DNA of 64,000 bases from Chimaeribacter coloradensis (GCF_002858715.1 NZ_PJZH01000001.1:433231-497230); one strand, 5' to 3'; positions 37,718 to 47,274 are shown, counted from the stretch's first letter. A program made the numbers and translations. The notes: generated by a model from the letters alone, not told the origin.

Positions 37718-38839
37718 ATGAAATCAGGCCGTTATATCGGCGTTATGTCAGGCACCAGCCTCGATGGGATTGATGTGGTGCTGGCCGCCATTGATGAACA
37801 GCGGGTGGCCCAGCTCGGCCGCTACACCCACCCGATGCCGCCGGCAATCAGGCAGGCGATCCTCGGGATGTGCCAGGGGCAACAGGTGACACTGTCACAG
37901 GTGGGGCAACTGGACGCCCGGCTTGGCCAGCTCTTTGCGGAGGCGATTCAGAGCATGCTGGCTGAGCAAAACGTGGCCGCGGGCGATGTCACGGCGATCG
38001 GGTGCCACGGCCAGACTGTCTGGCATGAACCCGGCGGGGAGGCCCCGTTTTCAATGCAGCTGGGTGACAACCACCGTATTGCGGCCCTGACCGGCATCAC
38101 CACCGTGGGCGACTTCCGGCGGCGTGATATTGCGCTGGGCGGGCAGGGTGCGCCGCTGGTACCGGCGTTCCATGACGCGCTGCTCGCCCACCCCGGCGAA
38201 CGGCGGATGGTGCTCAATATCGGCGGCATCGCCAACCTCTCCCTGCTGCTGCCGGGCCAGCCGGTGCGCGGCTTCGACACCGGCCCCGGCAACATGCTGA
38301 TGGATGCCTGGATCTGGCGTCAGCGCGCGCTGCCCTACGACGAGGATGCCGCGCTGGGGCTGGCGGGGCGGCCGGCGATTGCGCTGTTGCAGCAGATGCT
38401 GTCAGACCCCTATTTTGCGGCCCCGGCCCCGAAAAGCACCGGGCGGGAGTATTTCAACCTCGCCTGGCTGGAGCGCCATCTGGCGGCCTATCCGGGGCTG
38501 GCCCCGGAGGATGTCCAGGCCACCCTGGCAGAGCTGACGGCGGTCACTATCGCCGAGCAGGTGCTGCTCAGCGGCGGCTGTGAGCGGCTGCTGGTCTGCG
38601 GCGGCGGCGCGCGTAACCCGCTGGTGATGGCCCGCCTGGCGGCACTGCTGCCGGGCACCGAGGTCAGCCCCACTGACCCGTTCGGCATCAGCGGGGACGA
38701 TATGGAAGCGCTGGCGTTTGCCTGGCTGGCCGCCCGGACACTCTCCGGGCTGCCGGGCAACCTGCCGTCAGTGACCGGTGCCTCAGAGGCTGCGGTGCTG
38801 GGCGCGATTTACCCTGCGGCCGGTGCACACCTGTGCTGA
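37718..38839 (+). CDS. anmK: Anhydro-N-acetylmuramic acid kinase
   Basis: A 373-residue ASKHA-fold kinase (E. coli AnmK has 369) that opens and phosphorylates 1,6-anhydroMurNAc from recycled murein to MurNAc-6-phosphate. The ATP-binding phosphate-1 loop is [12 protein letters not shown] near residue 9. Catalytic-region blocks are [21 protein letters not shown] near 130 and [12 protein letters not shown] near 187, and [10 protein letters not shown] is near 296. The Shine-Dalgarno GAGGACAGG fits the ATG at 37718. Confidence 0.96.
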   Translation: MKSGRYIGVMSGTSLDGIDVVLAAIDEQRVAQLGRYTHPMPPAIRQAILGMCQGQQVTLSQVGQLDARLGQLFAEAIQSMLAEQNVAAGDVTAIGCHGQTVWHEPGGEAPFSMQLGDNHRIAALTGITTVGDFRRRDIALGGQGAPLVPAFHDALLAHPGERRMVLNIGGIANLSLLLPGQPVRGFDTGPGNMLMDAWIWRQRALPYDEDAALGLAGRPAIALLQQMLSDPYFAAPAPKSTGREYFNLAWLERHLAAYPGLAPEDVQATLAELTAVTIAEQVLLSGGCERLLVCGGGARNPLVMARLAALLPGTEVSPTDPFGISGDDMEALAFAWLAARTLSGLPGNLPSVTGASEAAVLGAIYPAAGAHLC

Positions 38840-38864
38840 GGCTGCCCAAAGCGTGAGGAAAACA

Positions 38865-39170
38865 ATGCGTAAACAGAGTATCCCGGCGGCGCTGCTGCTG
38901 GCGCTGGCCGGATGCAGCCATTTCACTAAGCCGGTGGCGCAGGTTATCCATTACCAGTGCGGCACGCTGCCGCTCACGGTCACCCAGGCCGCTGACCGCG
39001 AGAGCGTCAGCCTGCTGCTGGATGGCGAACAGCTGCACCTGCCGCACGTGGAGGCGGCCTCCGGTGCCAAATACAGCGACGGCCGTTACACCTACTGGTC
39101 ACAGGGTGAGAAAGCGTTGATCCAGCGGGACGATGAGGTAATTATCTCAGATTGTGTGGTCAGCCGCTGA
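38865..39170 (+). CDS. mliC: Membrane-bound lysozyme inhibitor of C-type lysozyme
   Basis: A 101-residue lipoprotein with lipobox LALAGC (Cys17) and a small beta-barrel MliC/PliC domain. The inhibitory loop region is [21 protein letters not shown], with paired cysteines YQCG and SDCVV. It protects peptidoglycan from host lysozyme. The frame is open from 38778, but the ATG at 38865 follows TGAGGAAAA and is the only start with a lipoprotein signal. Sits between anmK and pdxH as in E. coli. Confidence 0.93.
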   Translation: MRKQSIPAALLLALAGCSHFTKPVAQVIHYQCGTLPLTVTQAADRESVSLLLDGEQLHLPHVEAASGAKYSDGRYTYWSQGEKALIQRDDEVIISDCVVSR

Positions 39171-39237
39171 CCGGGTACCGCCACCCGGCGGGCCGGAGGC
39201 TGGCCGTGTTGTACATGTTGACAGGATCGCATGGGCT

Positions 39238-39885
39238 ATGACTGAAAAACTCTCTATCGCCGATCTACGGCGCGAATACACTAAAGGCGGCCTGCGCCGC
39301 CACGACCTGACGGACGATCCGCTGGATCTCTTCAGCCTCTGGCTCCAGCAGGCGTGCGACGCCCAGCTGGCAGACCCCACCGCGATGTGCGTGGCCACCG
39401 TTGACGAAAGCGGCCAGCCGTTCCAGCGCATCGTGCTGCTCAAACATTATGACGAAAAAGGGCTGGTGTTCTACACCAACCTCGGCAGCCGCAAGGCGCA
39501 ACACCTCAGCCACAACCCCAAAATCAGCCTGCACTTCCCGTGGCATACGCTGGAGCGCCAAGTGAGCTTCCTGGGGCGTGCGGAGCGGCTCTCCACGCTG
39601 GAGGTGATGAAGTATTTCAGCAGCCGGCCGAAAGAGAGCCAGATTGGTGCCTGGGTGTCGCAGCAATCCTCGCGGATTTCGGCGCGCGGCGTGCTGGAGA
39701 GCAAGTTCCTCGAGCTGAAGCAGAAATTCCAGCATGGCGAAGTGCCGCTGCCGAGTTTCTGGGGCGGGTTCCGCGTGGCCTTTGACTCGGTGGAGTTCTG
39801 GCAGGGCGGCGAGCACCGCCTGCACGACCGGTTTATCTATCAGCGCCAGGCGGATGGCTGGAAAATCGACCGTCTCGCCCCCTGA
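39238..39885 (+). CDS. pdxH: Pyridoxine/pyridoxamine 5'-phosphate oxidase
   Basis: A 215-residue FMN enzyme (E. coli PdxH has 218) that oxidises pyridoxine and pyridoxamine phosphates to pyridoxal 5'-phosphate. The FMN-binding [18 protein letters not shown] block and the C-terminal signature [13 protein letters not shown] are present. The frame is open to 39154; the ATG at 39238 aligns with the E. coli N-terminus ([14 protein letters not shown], versus MSDNDELQQIAHLRREY type). An out-of-frame ATG seven bases earlier opens a five-codon frame (with its stop) overlapping the start. The pdxY salvage kinase lies two genes downstream. Confidence 0.96.
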   Translation: MTEKLSIADLRREYTKGGLRRHDLTDDPLDLFSLWLQQACDAQLADPTAMCVATVDESGQPFQRIVLLKHYDEKGLVFYTNLGSRKAQHLSHNPKISLHFPWHTLERQVSFLGRAERLSTLEVMKYFSSRPKESQIGAWVSQQSSRISARGVLESKFLELKQKFQHGEVPLPSFWGGFRVAFDSVEFWQGGEHRLHDRFIYQRQADGWKIDRLAP

Positions 39886-40029
39886 ACCGTAAAAACCGTG
39901 CTTACTTCTGGCGCTCGGGCTACGGGCGCTTTATTCTATGTCCTTTCTGAATTTCGCCCTTATCCACAGGCCACGCCTGGCCCGGTAAGCGGCAGGGCAG
40001 CACACTTATCAACCCTCACGGAGTCATTG

Positions 40030-41304
40030 ATGACCAGCAGTAATTTGATTGCACAATTGCAAGAGCGGGGCCTTATCGCCCAGGTTACGGATGAAAAAGC
40101 GTTAGCAGAGCGACTGGCGCAAGGGCCAATTGCACTCTATTGCGGTTTCGATCCCACCGCAGACAGCTTGCACTTGGGCCATCTGGTTCCGTTACTCTGC
40201 CTCAAACGTTTCCAGCTGGCCGGGCATAAGCCGGTGGCGCTGGTGGGCGGGGCGACCGGGCTTATCGGTGACCCGAGCTTCAAAGCCGCGGAGCGTAAGC
40301 TCAACACCAGCGACACCGTGGCGGAGTGGGTGGAGAAGATCCGCCGCCAGGTCTCCCCGTTCCTGGATTTTGACTGCGGTGACAACAGCGCCATCGCCGC
40401 CAACAACTACGACTGGTTCGGCAACATGAATGTGCTGACCTTCCTGCGTGACATCGGCAAGCACTTCTCCGTGAACCAGATGATCAACAAGGAAGCGGTG
40501 AAGCAGCGCCTGAACCGTGAAGACAGCGGCATCTCCTTCACCGAATTCTCCTACAACCTGTTGCAGGGGTATGACTTCGCCTCGCTCTATGGCCTGCACA
40601 GCGTTGAGCTGCAGATCGGCGGCTCTGACCAGTGGGGTAACATCACCTCCGGCATCGACCTGACGCGCCGTATGCACCAGAAACAGGTCTTTGGCCTGAC
40701 CGTGCCGCTGATCACCAAATCGGACGGCACCAAATTCGGGAAAACCGAGGGCGGCGCCGTCTGGCTCGACCCGAAAAAAACCAGCCCGTACAAGTTCTAC
40801 CAGTTCTGGATCAACACCGCAGACGCCGACGTCTACCGCTTCCTGAAGTTCTTCACCTTCCTGAGCCTGGAGGAGATCAACGCCCTGGAAGAGGAAGACA
40901 AAAACAGCGGCAAAGCCCCGCGCGCGCAGTATGTGCTGGCGGAAGAGGTCACCCGGATGGTGCATGGTGAAGAAGGGCTGGCCGCGGCCCGCCGCATCAC
41001 CGCCAGCCTCTTCTCCGGGGCGCTGGGTGAGATGACCGAGGCGGACTTTGCGCAACTGGCGCAGGACGGGATGCCGACCATCGAACTGGAACAGGATGCT
41101 GACCTGCAACAGGCGCTGGTCAACGCTGAGCTGGTGCCTTCCCGCGGGCAGGCGCGCACCATGATCACCTCCAATGCGGTGCAGGTGAACGGTGAGAAAC
41201 AGGCTGACGCCGAATACCGCTTCACCGCGGATGACCGCCTGTTCGGCAAATACACCCTGCTGCGCCGCGGCAAGAAACATTACTGCCTGGTGAGCTGGAA
41301 ATAA
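40030..41304 (+). CDS. tyrS: Tyrosyl-tRNA synthetase
   Basis: A 424-residue class I synthetase, exactly E. coli length. The HIGH-type motif is HLGH near residue 46, the KMSKS-type motif is KFGKT near 235, and a C-terminal S4 RNA-binding domain from about 355 holds [18 protein letters not shown]. The frame is open to 39898; GGAG before the ATG at 40030 fixes the start. A terminator follows. The proximity of pdxH, tyrS and pdxY is the standard enteric order. Confidence 0.98.
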   Translation: MTSSNLIAQLQERGLIAQVTDEKALAERLAQGPIALYCGFDPTADSLHLGHLVPLLCLKRFQLAGHKPVALVGGATGLIGDPSFKAAERKLNTSDTVAEWVEKIRRQVSPFLDFDCGDNSAIAANNYDWFGNMNVLTFLRDIGKHFSVNQMINKEAVKQRLNREDSGISFTEFSYNLLQGYDFASLYGLHSVELQIGGSDQWGNITSGIDLTRRMHQKQVFGLTVPLITKSDGTKFGKTEGGAVWLDPKKTSPYKFYQFWINTADADVYRFLKFFTFLSLEEINALEEEDKNSGKAPRAQYVLAEEVTRMVHGEEGLAAARRITASLFSGALGEMTEADFAQLAQDGMPTIELEQDADLQQALVNAELVPSRGQARTMITSNAVQVNGEKQADAEYRFTADDRLFGKYTLLRRGKKHYCLVSWK

Positions 41305-41320
41305 CCGGCACCAGAGTCAG

Positions 41321-41349
41321 AAGGGGGCGTAATGCCCCCTTTATTTTTA
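41321..41349 (+). terminator. tyrS terminator
   Basis: AGGGGGC and GCCCCCT arms with a 5-base loop and a T-rich tract, before pdxY. Confidence 0.88.
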
Positions 41350-41449
41350 CCCGCGTCGCGGGACAATAACGCAAACCGGCCTGACCGGTTGAACACGACA
41401 TGCCGCCGTAACGGCGCTTTTGGTAAGGGTAAGTCAGCAGGGTGTTGCT

Positions 41450-42310
41450 ATGAAAAATATACTTTCTATTCAATCGCATGTGGTATTCGGCCACGCCGGT
41501 AACAGTGCCGCCGAATTCCCGATGCGCCGCCTGGGCGTGAACGTCTGGCCGCTCAATACCGTCCAGTTCTCCAACCATACCCAATATGGCCGCTGGACCG
41601 GCTGCGTGATGCCCGCCAGCCACCTCACTGAGATTGTGCAGGGCATTGCGGACATCGGCCAGCTGCAAAAGTGCGATGCGGTGCTGAGCGGTTATATCGG
41701 CTCCTCCGAGCAGGGCGAGCATATCCAGGAGGTTGTCCGCCGCGTGAAGGAGGCCAACCCGCAGGCGCTCTACTTCTGTGACCCGGTGATGGGCCACCCG
41801 GAAAAGGGCTGCATCGTCGCGCCGGGCGTGGCGGAGTTCCACTGCACGCAGTCGCTGCCGAGCAGCGATGTGATTGCGCCTAACCTGATTGAACTGGAGC
41901 AGCTGAGCGGCCGGGCAATCAACAGCGTGGAGGAGGCGGTGGCCACGGCGCGCGCGCTCTGCGCCCAGGGGCCGAAAGTGGTGCTGGTAAAACACCTGGC
42001 CCGCGCGGCCCGCAGTGCCGACGCCTTTGAGATGTTGCTGGTGACGGCGGATGAGGCGTGGCACATCAGCCGCCCGCTGGTGACCTTCCCGGATCGCCAG
42101 CCGGTGGGCGTCGGCGACCTGACCAGCGGCCTGCTGCTGGTGAACCTGCTGAAGGGCGAACCGCTGGACAAGGCACTGGAGCATGTGACGGCGGCGGTCT
42201 ACGACGTGATGCTGACCACGCGTGAGATGGGGGAGTATGAGTTGCAGGTGGTGGCCGCACAGGACGCGATCGCCCGCCCGACCCACCACTTCAGCGCAGA
42301 AAAACTCTGA
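41450..42310 (+). CDS. pdxY: Pyridoxal kinase PdxY
   Basis: A 286-residue ribokinase-fold kinase of the vitamin B6 salvage pathway, the same length as E. coli PdxY. The substrate-binding [15 protein letters not shown] is at the N-terminus, [12 protein letters not shown] is near 118, and the catalytic Asp lies in [14 protein letters not shown] near 223. The first in-frame codon at 41420 is rejected in favour of the ATG at 41450. PdxY may be in part a PLP homeostasis factor rather than a strong kinase, as reported in E. coli. Confidence 0.96.
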   Translation: MKNILSIQSHVVFGHAGNSAAEFPMRRLGVNVWPLNTVQFSNHTQYGRWTGCVMPASHLTEIVQGIADIGQLQKCDAVLSGYIGSSEQGEHIQEVVRRVKEANPQALYFCDPVMGHPEKGCIVAPGVAEFHCTQSLPSSDVIAPNLIELEQLSGRAINSVEEAVATARALCAQGPKVVLVKHLARAARSADAFEMLLVTADEAWHISRPLVTFPDRQPVGVGDLTSGLLLVNLLKGEPLDKALEHVTAAVYDVMLTTREMGEYELQVVAAQDAIARPTHHFSAEKL

Positions 42311-42316
42311 AGCCCG

Positions 42317-42343
42317 GCAGGGGCATGCGCTGCCCCTGCTTTT
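42317..42343 (+). terminator. pdxY terminator
   Basis: GCAGGGGCA and TGCCCCTGC arms over a 5-base loop, followed by four T residues. Confidence 0.85.
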
Positions 42344-42358
42344 GGGAACGCGTCTGCG

Positions 42359-42964
42359 TTATTTCAGCCCTTCCGCGAACAGCGCCGCATCCACCGCCGG
42401 GCGGGCCGCCATGCGGTCAATAAAGGCGCGCAGGTGCGGCAGGCCGGAAAAATCAAATTTCAGCGCCTTGGCCCAGCCCAGAATGGTAAACAGGTAGGCA
42501 TCCACCACGCTGAAGCGGCTGCCCAACAGATACTCTTTATCCGCCAGTTGCCCATCCAGGAACACAAACTTCTTCTCCAGCAGCTCACGCATCACCGCTT
42601 TCGCCTCTTCCGGGAGGCGCGGGTTGAACAGCGGGCTGAACCCTTTGTGCAGCTCCGTAGCGACATAGTTCAGCCACTCCAGCGCATGGTAACGCGCCGC
42701 GCTGCCCGCTTCCGGCAGCAGCTGCCGGTCAGGCTTCTGGTCGGCCAGGTACTGCACAATCACCGCGCCCTCGGTCAGGATGCTGCCGTCATCGAGTTGC
42801 AGCACCGGCACCTGGCCCTTCGGGTTAATCTCCAGGAAGTCAGCGTCGTGTTCGGTCTTTTTTGAGGCCAGGTCGACCTTCTCAATGCTGAAGTCCAGCC
42901 CGGCTTCACGCAGCACAATATGGGGGGAGAGCGAGCAGGCACCCGGCTTGTAATACAGTTTCAT
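42359..42964 (-). CDS. gstA: Glutathione S-transferase A
   Basis: A 201-residue beta-class glutathione transferase, the same length as E. coli GstA. The N-terminal thioredoxin-fold domain (residues 1-80) carries the beta-class cysteine in YKPGACSLSPH (Cys10) and NPKGQVPVLQLDDG. The C-terminal helical domain includes the His near residue 105 (TELHKGF). It conjugates or binds glutathione in detoxification. Convergent with pdxY. In E. coli dtpA comes next; here about 7 kb of other genes intervene. Confidence 0.95.
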   Translation of the reverse strand: MKLYYKPGACSLSPHIVLREAGLDFSIEKVDLASKKTEHDADFLEINPKGQVPVLQLDDGSILTEGAVIVQYLADQKPDRQLLPEAGSAARYHALEWLNYVATELHKGFSPLFNPRLPEEAKAVMRELLEKKFVFLDGQLADKEYLLGSRFSVVDAYLFTILGWAKALKFDFSGLPHLRAFIDRMAARPAVDAALFAEGLK

Positions 42965-43097
42965 GGTAAAGGCTCCATCGGGGGGTTGATTAAGCCTTTA
43001 TCCTAGAAGTGGATGGGGGAAAAGTCAGGGGGCAACCGTGCGCAAAAGCAAATAAAACAGCGGCGTGGCGCAGGGGCACCGGTTCGCCGCCGGGGGT

Positions 43098-43964
43098 TCA
43101 GTGCAGATGCAGAGTAAAGTAGTCGCGCAGCGCCTGTTCCACTTCTGCCGGGGCCGGCAGCATCGGTTCACGCAGCTCGTTTTCCATCTGGCCGTCCAGC
43201 GCCAGCGCGCATTTGATCGCCACCGGGTTGGCAATGGAGAACAGCAGGCGGATCATCGGCAGCAGGCCGAAGAAGGTGGCGCGCGCGGCCGGGAGGTCAC
43301 CCGCGGCCACCTGCTGCACCAGTGCCACAAAGCGTTCCGGGCAGAGGTGGGCAGAGGCGGTGATCGCCCCGGTGCCGCCCAGCGCCAGCACCGTGAGCAT
43401 CTGCGTGTCTTCACCGGTCAGCACATCCAGCTTGCCGTCGTTGATCAGGTCCAGCGTCAGCTCAGCATTGCCGCCGCAATCTTTGATGGCGACAATCCGC
43501 GGGTGATCGCTCAGGGTGCGCAGCGTCTCCCACTCCAGCGCAATGCCGGTGCGGTAAGGAACGTTATACAGAATAACCGGCAGGTGGGTGCGGTCGGCCA
43601 GGGTAGTGAAATAGTGGGCCAGCGCCGCCTGGGTCGGGCGGATATAGTAAGGTGCCGCGACCAGCAGCCCGGCCACCGGCCGCTGCTGGATGGCATCCTG
43701 CATCGCCAGCACCGACGGCAGGTGGTTACCGGCCAGCCCCATCACCACCTGTGCGCCCGGCACCACGTCCAGCACCGCGTCCAGCGCCTGTAACTGCTCA
43801 TCATGGCTCAGCGCCGCCGCCTCACCGGTGGTGCCGCAGACCACCACGCCCGACACGCCGCGGGCAATCAGGGAGGTGGCGAGCTGTTGCAGCGCAGGCA
43901 GATCCAGCGCGCCCTGGCGGAACGGGGTAACCAGCGGAACCCAGATACCTGAAAAATGTGACAT
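43098..43964 (-). CDS. Dihydrodipicolinate synthase family protein (dapA paralogue)
   Basis: A 288-residue class I aldolase-type (beta/alpha)8 barrel. Every catalytic residue of E. coli DapA has a counterpart: Thr45 and Thr46 in CGTTGE, Tyr107 in APYYIRP, Tyr133 in LYNVPYR, Arg138 and the Schiff-base Lys161 in AIKDCGG. The retained arginine favours aspartate-semialdehyde or another carboxylated aldehyde as substrate. The location, between gstA and a c-di-GMP protein, is not that of the housekeeping dapA-bamC operon. AAGGAGAAG precedes the ATG. A second DHDPS, or a keto-acid aldolase of the same family, are both possible. A hairpin and a small ORF lie upstream. Confidence 0.8.
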   Translation of the reverse strand: MSHFSGIWVPLVTPFRQGALDLPALQQLATSLIARGVSGVVVCGTTGEAAALSHDEQLQALDAVLDVVPGAQVVMGLAGNHLPSVLAMQDAIQQRPVAGLLVAAPYYIRPTQAALAHYFTTLADRTHLPVILYNVPYRTGIALEWETLRTLSDHPRIVAIKDCGGNAELTLDLINDGKLDVLTGEDTQMLTVLALGGTGAITASAHLCPERFVALVQQVAAGDLPAARATFFGLLPMIRLLFSIANPVAIKCALALDGQMENELREPMLPAPAEVEQALRDYFTLHLH

Positions 43965-44036
43965 AGACTTCTCCTTGTAAAAGTAGGGTACCGTCAGGGA
44001 GAAGAGGTCAGGGGGGAATCACGTTGCCGTGGTACC

Positions 44037-44067
44037 GCTGTCCTGTCATCTCACCTGACGGGACAGC
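44037..44067 (-). other. Long hairpin in the dapA-paralogue leader
   Basis: Twelve-base arms (44037-44048 and 44056-44067) pair with one G-U and a 7-base loop. It lies about 75 bases before the dapA-paralogue ATG and just after a small ORF, without a T run: an attenuator- or leader-like position. Confidence 0.5.
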
Positions 44068-44073
44068 GCCCGG

Positions 44074-44178
44074 TCAAATGAGCGACTGTTTCTTGGATTT
44101 ATCAGCAGCACGCGCGCCACGGGCCAGGGTCACCGCAGGGGTGCCGTAAGGGCCGGTCAGGGGGGCAGAGTGCGTCAT
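44074..44178 (-). CDS. Possible 34-residue leader ORF upstream of the dapA paralogue
   Basis: A small frame reading MTHSAPLTGPYGTPAV and ending KSKKQSLI (34 residues). GGAA lies six bases before the ATG at 44178; an in-frame ATG at 44190 would add four residues (MEQL) but has no Shine-Dalgarno. It has no membrane segment and its C-terminal half is basic. I do not recognise it. Its position upstream of a hairpin and an amino-acid biosynthesis-type gene suggests a leader peptide, though it has only three lysines. It may equally be a chance frame. Confidence 0.3.
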   Translation of the reverse strand: MTHSAPLTGPYGTPAVTLARGARAADKSKKQSLI

Positions 44179-44279
44179 AAGCTGTTCCATAGTGGATTGA
44201 TTTTAGGCTTCTTTAAGCGGGGGTGGCCGCCTGTAAAGACTATGACGCAGCGCAGGGCGAAGTACCAATTGAATGAATT

Positions 44280-44297
44280 AATACCAAAAAAGGTATT
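44280..44297. promoter_or_regulatory. Inverted repeat, possible operator
   Basis: AATACC-N6-GGTATT, perfect six-base arms around an A-run, lies between the EAL-protein stop side and the dapA-paralogue leader. Its form suits a dimeric repressor, but none is assigned. Confidence 0.35.
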
Positions 44298-44317
44298 ATT
44301 GATTTTGCTTATAGGTT

Positions 44318-44343
44318 GCCGTTCCTGCCGCGGCAGGGACGGC
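44318..44343 (-). other. Strong hairpin after the PAS-GGDEF-EAL gene
   Basis: Twelve-base arms (44318-44329 and 44332-44343) with one G-U pair and a two-base centre lie just past the stop codon. There is no T run on the minus strand, so it looks like a 3'-end stabiliser or a rho-dependent terminator structure. Confidence 0.5.
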
Positions 44344-44350
44344 CATACCC

Positions 44351-46003
44351 TCAGGCGGCGGGCAGCAGGGCGGCGAGCACATCCACCGGCACCGGGCGTG
44401 AGAACAGGAAACCCTGCATATGGGAGCAGCCGGCCGTCAGCAGGAAGCTCTTTTGCGACGTATTCTCCACCCCTTCGGCAATGACGTTCAGCTTCATCTT
44501 ATGGCCGAGCTGCGACACGGCCGTGACAATCGCCGCCGTGTCGGTGACGTCATTGACGTACTGCACAAAGGAGCGATCGATTTTGACGCTGTCCACCGCA
44601 ATGTCTTTCAGCAGGCTCAGGCTGGAGTAACCGGTGCCGAAATCATCCAGCGAAATTTTGATGCCCGCGGTACGCAGCTGCTTCAGCTGTTGCAGGCTGC
44701 GCGCGTCGGCGTTGAGCACGGCGGTTTCAGTCAGTTCCAGCTCCAGCCGGTGGCAGGGGAACCCCTCCTCCTGCAGCAGCGCCAGGGTTTTCTCGGCAAA
44801 CTGCGTTTCGCGTAACTGCACCGCAGAGACGTTAATCGCCAGCCGCAGATCCCCCAGCGGCCGGATGTGGCGGCACGCCTGGCGCAGCACCGACTCGCCA
44901 AGCTGGCTGACCAGCCCGGTCTCTTCCGCCAGCGCGATAAACTGCACCGGCGGCACCGGCCCCAGCTGCGGGTGCGTCCAGCGCGCCAGCGCCTCAACCC
45001 CGATGATCTTCTCATCGCTGCTGCGCAAAATCGGCTGGTAGACGCAGGTCAGCTCGCCCTCTTTGGTCAGGGATTCCGCCAGCGCCTTCACCATCACCCG
45101 CTTGTTTTCTGACCCGGCATCCAGCGCCTCGGAGTAGAAGCAGAAGGTATTCTGCCCCTGGCGCTGCGCCTCCCGCAGGGCGGCATTACCGCGCCGCAGG
45201 ATCTCCCCGGCCGTGAGGTTTTCGCTGTTGATGCTGACGATCCCACAGGAGATCGTCACCACCGGCTTGGCCTGTGTCAGGGTAAAGGGCTCATGCATCA
45301 TCGAAATAATGGCGTTGGCCACCGGCTCCACCTCCGCCACCGAGGATTTGCCGCGCAACAACAGGGCGAACTCATCCGCGCCCAGCCGCGCCGGCAGCCC
45401 CTGCTGACCAATCAGCGCCCGCAGGCGCTGGCCAAATTCACACAGGATGCTGTCACCGGACTGGTAGCCGTAGGTGTCATTCAGCACGGTGAAATGGTTG
45501 AGGTTAAACACCAGCAGCGCGCAATGCTGCGGATGGTAGAGGCTGCGGGCGGCCAGCTGGTTCAGCTCCTCATTCAGGGAGGTGCGGTTCGGCAGGCCGG
45601 TCAGGGTGTCATGGTAAGCGAGATAGCGGATCTGCGCCTCAGAGCTGCGCAGCAGGGAGATGTCGCTGAGGATAGAGAGCACGAAGAAACGGTTGTTCAT
45701 CACGATCCGGGTTTTACGGATCAGCACCGTGCGGCTCTTGGCGGCCGCGTCGGTGATGATCTCCTCGCTCTCCAGCGGCTCACCGCTTTTTAATACCTTC
45801 AGCACACGGCTGGTGTGCCGTGCGGACTGCTCAGCCGTCATGAAAAAGGTGAAATCCTGCCCAACCATTTCGTCATAGGAATAACCGAAAAACTCACAGG
45901 CTCGCTGGTTCACAAACACCAGTTTCAGTGAATCATCTTTAATAAGGGTGGCTTCCGGAAGTGCATTCAGCACAGCCTGACATATGGCAATGTCATTGAG
46001 CAT
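44351..46003 (-). CDS. PAS-GGDEF-EAL cyclic-di-GMP signalling protein
   Basis: A 550-residue cytosolic protein. A PAS domain covers about residues 8-115 (LPEATLIKDDSLKLVFVNQRACEFFGY region). The GGDEF domain at about 130-285 has DTLTGLPNR, but its signature is degenerate (GADEF) and there is no RxxD inhibitory site, so cyclase activity is doubtful. The EAL domain at about 300-545 keeps the catalytic set: EALARW, NVSAVQL, ELTETAV, DDFGTGYSSL, KIDRSFV and AEGVE, so phosphodiesterase activity is likely. No membrane helix is seen once the start is placed at the ATG at 46003 (the frame extends to 46120). Signal sensed by PAS unknown; specific symbol not assigned. Confidence 0.88.
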   Translation of the reverse strand: MLNDIAICQAVLNALPEATLIKDDSLKLVFVNQRACEFFGYSYDEMVGQDFTFFMTAEQSARHTSRVLKVLKSGEPLESEEIITDAAAKSRTVLIRKTRIVMNNRFFVLSILSDISLLRSSEAQIRYLAYHDTLTGLPNRTSLNEELNQLAARSLYHPQHCALLVFNLNHFTVLNDTYGYQSGDSILCEFGQRLRALIGQQGLPARLGADEFALLLRGKSSVAEVEPVANAIISMMHEPFTLTQAKPVVTISCGIVSINSENLTAGEILRRGNAALREAQRQGQNTFCFYSEALDAGSENKRVMVKALAESLTKEGELTCVYQPILRSSDEKIIGVEALARWTHPQLGPVPPVQFIALAEETGLVSQLGESVLRQACRHIRPLGDLRLAINVSAVQLRETQFAEKTLALLQEEGFPCHRLELELTETAVLNADARSLQQLKQLRTAGIKISLDDFGTGYSSLSLLKDIAVDSVKIDRSFVQYVNDVTDTAAIVTAVSQLGHKMKLNVIAEGVENTSQKSFLLTAGCSHMQGFLFSRPVPVDVLAALLPAA

Positions 46004-46263
46004 TTTCAAACGTCCTGAGCAGGGGAATGCGGCAAGATTAGCACTGAAATATGGCGGCGTCTCGCGCAGGGCGAAGGATAAGTGAATTATTTTACTGGCT
46101 TTTTTGATTTTGCCAGCCAATCATAACGCCATTCTGATTATTTAAGTATCATCAACTGTTTATCACGCTCTAAGTGCCGCCCGCCCTATTTTATCCGGCC
46201 GGGGGAAACCGTCTGAACCGCCATGCGGCGCGTCCTGTCAGGCGCTAAGCGCCGCCGCACCGC

Positions 46264-46527
46264 TCACGGCTTTGGGCCGAACTTCTCATCCCACTCCCGG
46301 CGGTAGCGGCGCGCCCTGGCGCGGTCACGTAAATAGAGATAGGTACTGACCGCGCAGACCGCCCCGGAGAAAAGGATATTGCGCATATCCTGGTCATAGA
46401 ATGAGACCAGCAGGCAGTCCAGGGCGGCAACAATCGCAAACCATTTATAGACGTGGGATTGCCGCCGGGTCAGGGCATTCAGCCGCTTGAGCTGGCGCGA
46501 TTCATCCAGGAATTTTCTTTTTTCCAT
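46264..46527 (-). CDS. Small two-helix membrane protein, function unknown
   Basis: An 87-residue protein with a basic N-terminal cytosolic stretch, two hydrophobic segments (about residues 29-45 and 51-66) and a very basic tail (RDRARARRYRREWDEKFG). I do not recognise the family. The frame is open to 46569; the ATG at 46527 gives the most plausible topology, with both ends inside by the positive-inside rule. About 260 bases separate it from the c-di-GMP gene upstream in coordinates. Codon use resembles the neighbours, so it is likely real but unassigned. Confidence 0.6.
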   Translation of the reverse strand: MEKRKFLDESRQLKRLNALTRRQSHVYKWFAIVAALDCLLVSFYDQDMRNILFSGAVCAVSTYLYLRDRARARRYRREWDEKFGPKP

Positions 46528-46650
46528 CGTCTTCTCAGGTAGCGGGTAAAGTGGGGAAAAAACGGTCATGTTGCTGAATTCTCAGCAGGATAAAGGGTAG
46601 CAAAGAGTGATTACTTTGCGCGAGCAATTAATTGCCGTGCACCTATCACA

Positions 46651-47274
46651 TCAGGGCCACTGCTGAGTGGCGTACCGGGCAAACGCAGGCCGTTCACGCA
46701 GCCGGTCATAATAGCGGTCGATGGCCGGCAGTGACGGGCGTGACACCGGCGTCATCAGCCAGCGGTGCACCGAAAGGCCCAGCACAATATCCGCCAGGGT
46801 AAATTCATGCCCCGTGACATAGGCCCCGGTCTGTTCCAGCCGGCGGGCGAGCAGCGTGAGGTGGTGGTTCCAGCTGGCTTCACTCTCCGCCAGCAGGGTG
46901 CGATCGGGCTCGGCGGGGGTGTTACGCATCCGGGCGTTGAACAGATAGCGCCAGGCGCTGTTGAGATCGCCGAGTTGCCAGTCCATCCAGCGGTCGACAT
47001 CCGCCCGGGCGCGCCGTTCCTGCGGGTAGAGGGCGCTGCCCGGCGGTCCGCCCGCCAGATAACGGCAGATGGCATTGGACTCCCACAGCACAAATTCCCC
47101 GTCCCGCAGCACCGGCACCTGGGCATTGGGGTTCAGCGCCAGAAACGCAGGCTGGTGGGTAGACTGAAAGCCGTGGCCCCACATCTCCTGCTGATAATCA
47201 AGCGCCAGCTCATCGCAGGTCCATAACACTTTCCGGACATTGATCGAGGAGGTTCTCCCCAGAATCGTCAGCAT
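46651..47274 (-). CDS. Glutathione S-transferase family protein (GstB-like)
   Basis: A 207-residue glutathione transferase. The N-terminal thioredoxin-like domain (1-80) has GRTSSINVRKVLWTCDEL and the glutathione-binding NPNAQVPVL and WESNAICRYLA. The C-terminal helical domain has the N-capping motif FTLADIVLGLSVHRW. It resembles E. coli GstB (YliJ) more than GstA. GGGAGG precedes the ATG at 47274; the frame extends to 47349. Divergent from the AraC-type regulator. Substrate unknown. Confidence 0.85.
   Translation of the reverse strand: MLTILGRTSSINVRKVLWTCDELALDYQQEMWGHGFQSTHQPAFLALNPNAQVPVLRDGEFVLWESNAICRYLAGGPPGSALYPQERRARADVDRWMDWQLGDLNSAWRYLFNARMRNTPAEPDRTLLAESEASWNHHLTLLARRLEQTGAYVTGHEFTLADIVLGLSVHRWLMTPVSRPSLPAIDRYYDRLRERPAFARYATQQWP

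Noticed and set aside
39231..39245. Five-codon frame overlapping the pdxH start as a leader peptide
   Set aside because: Too short and out of frame; overlap with the pdxH ATG is probably chance.
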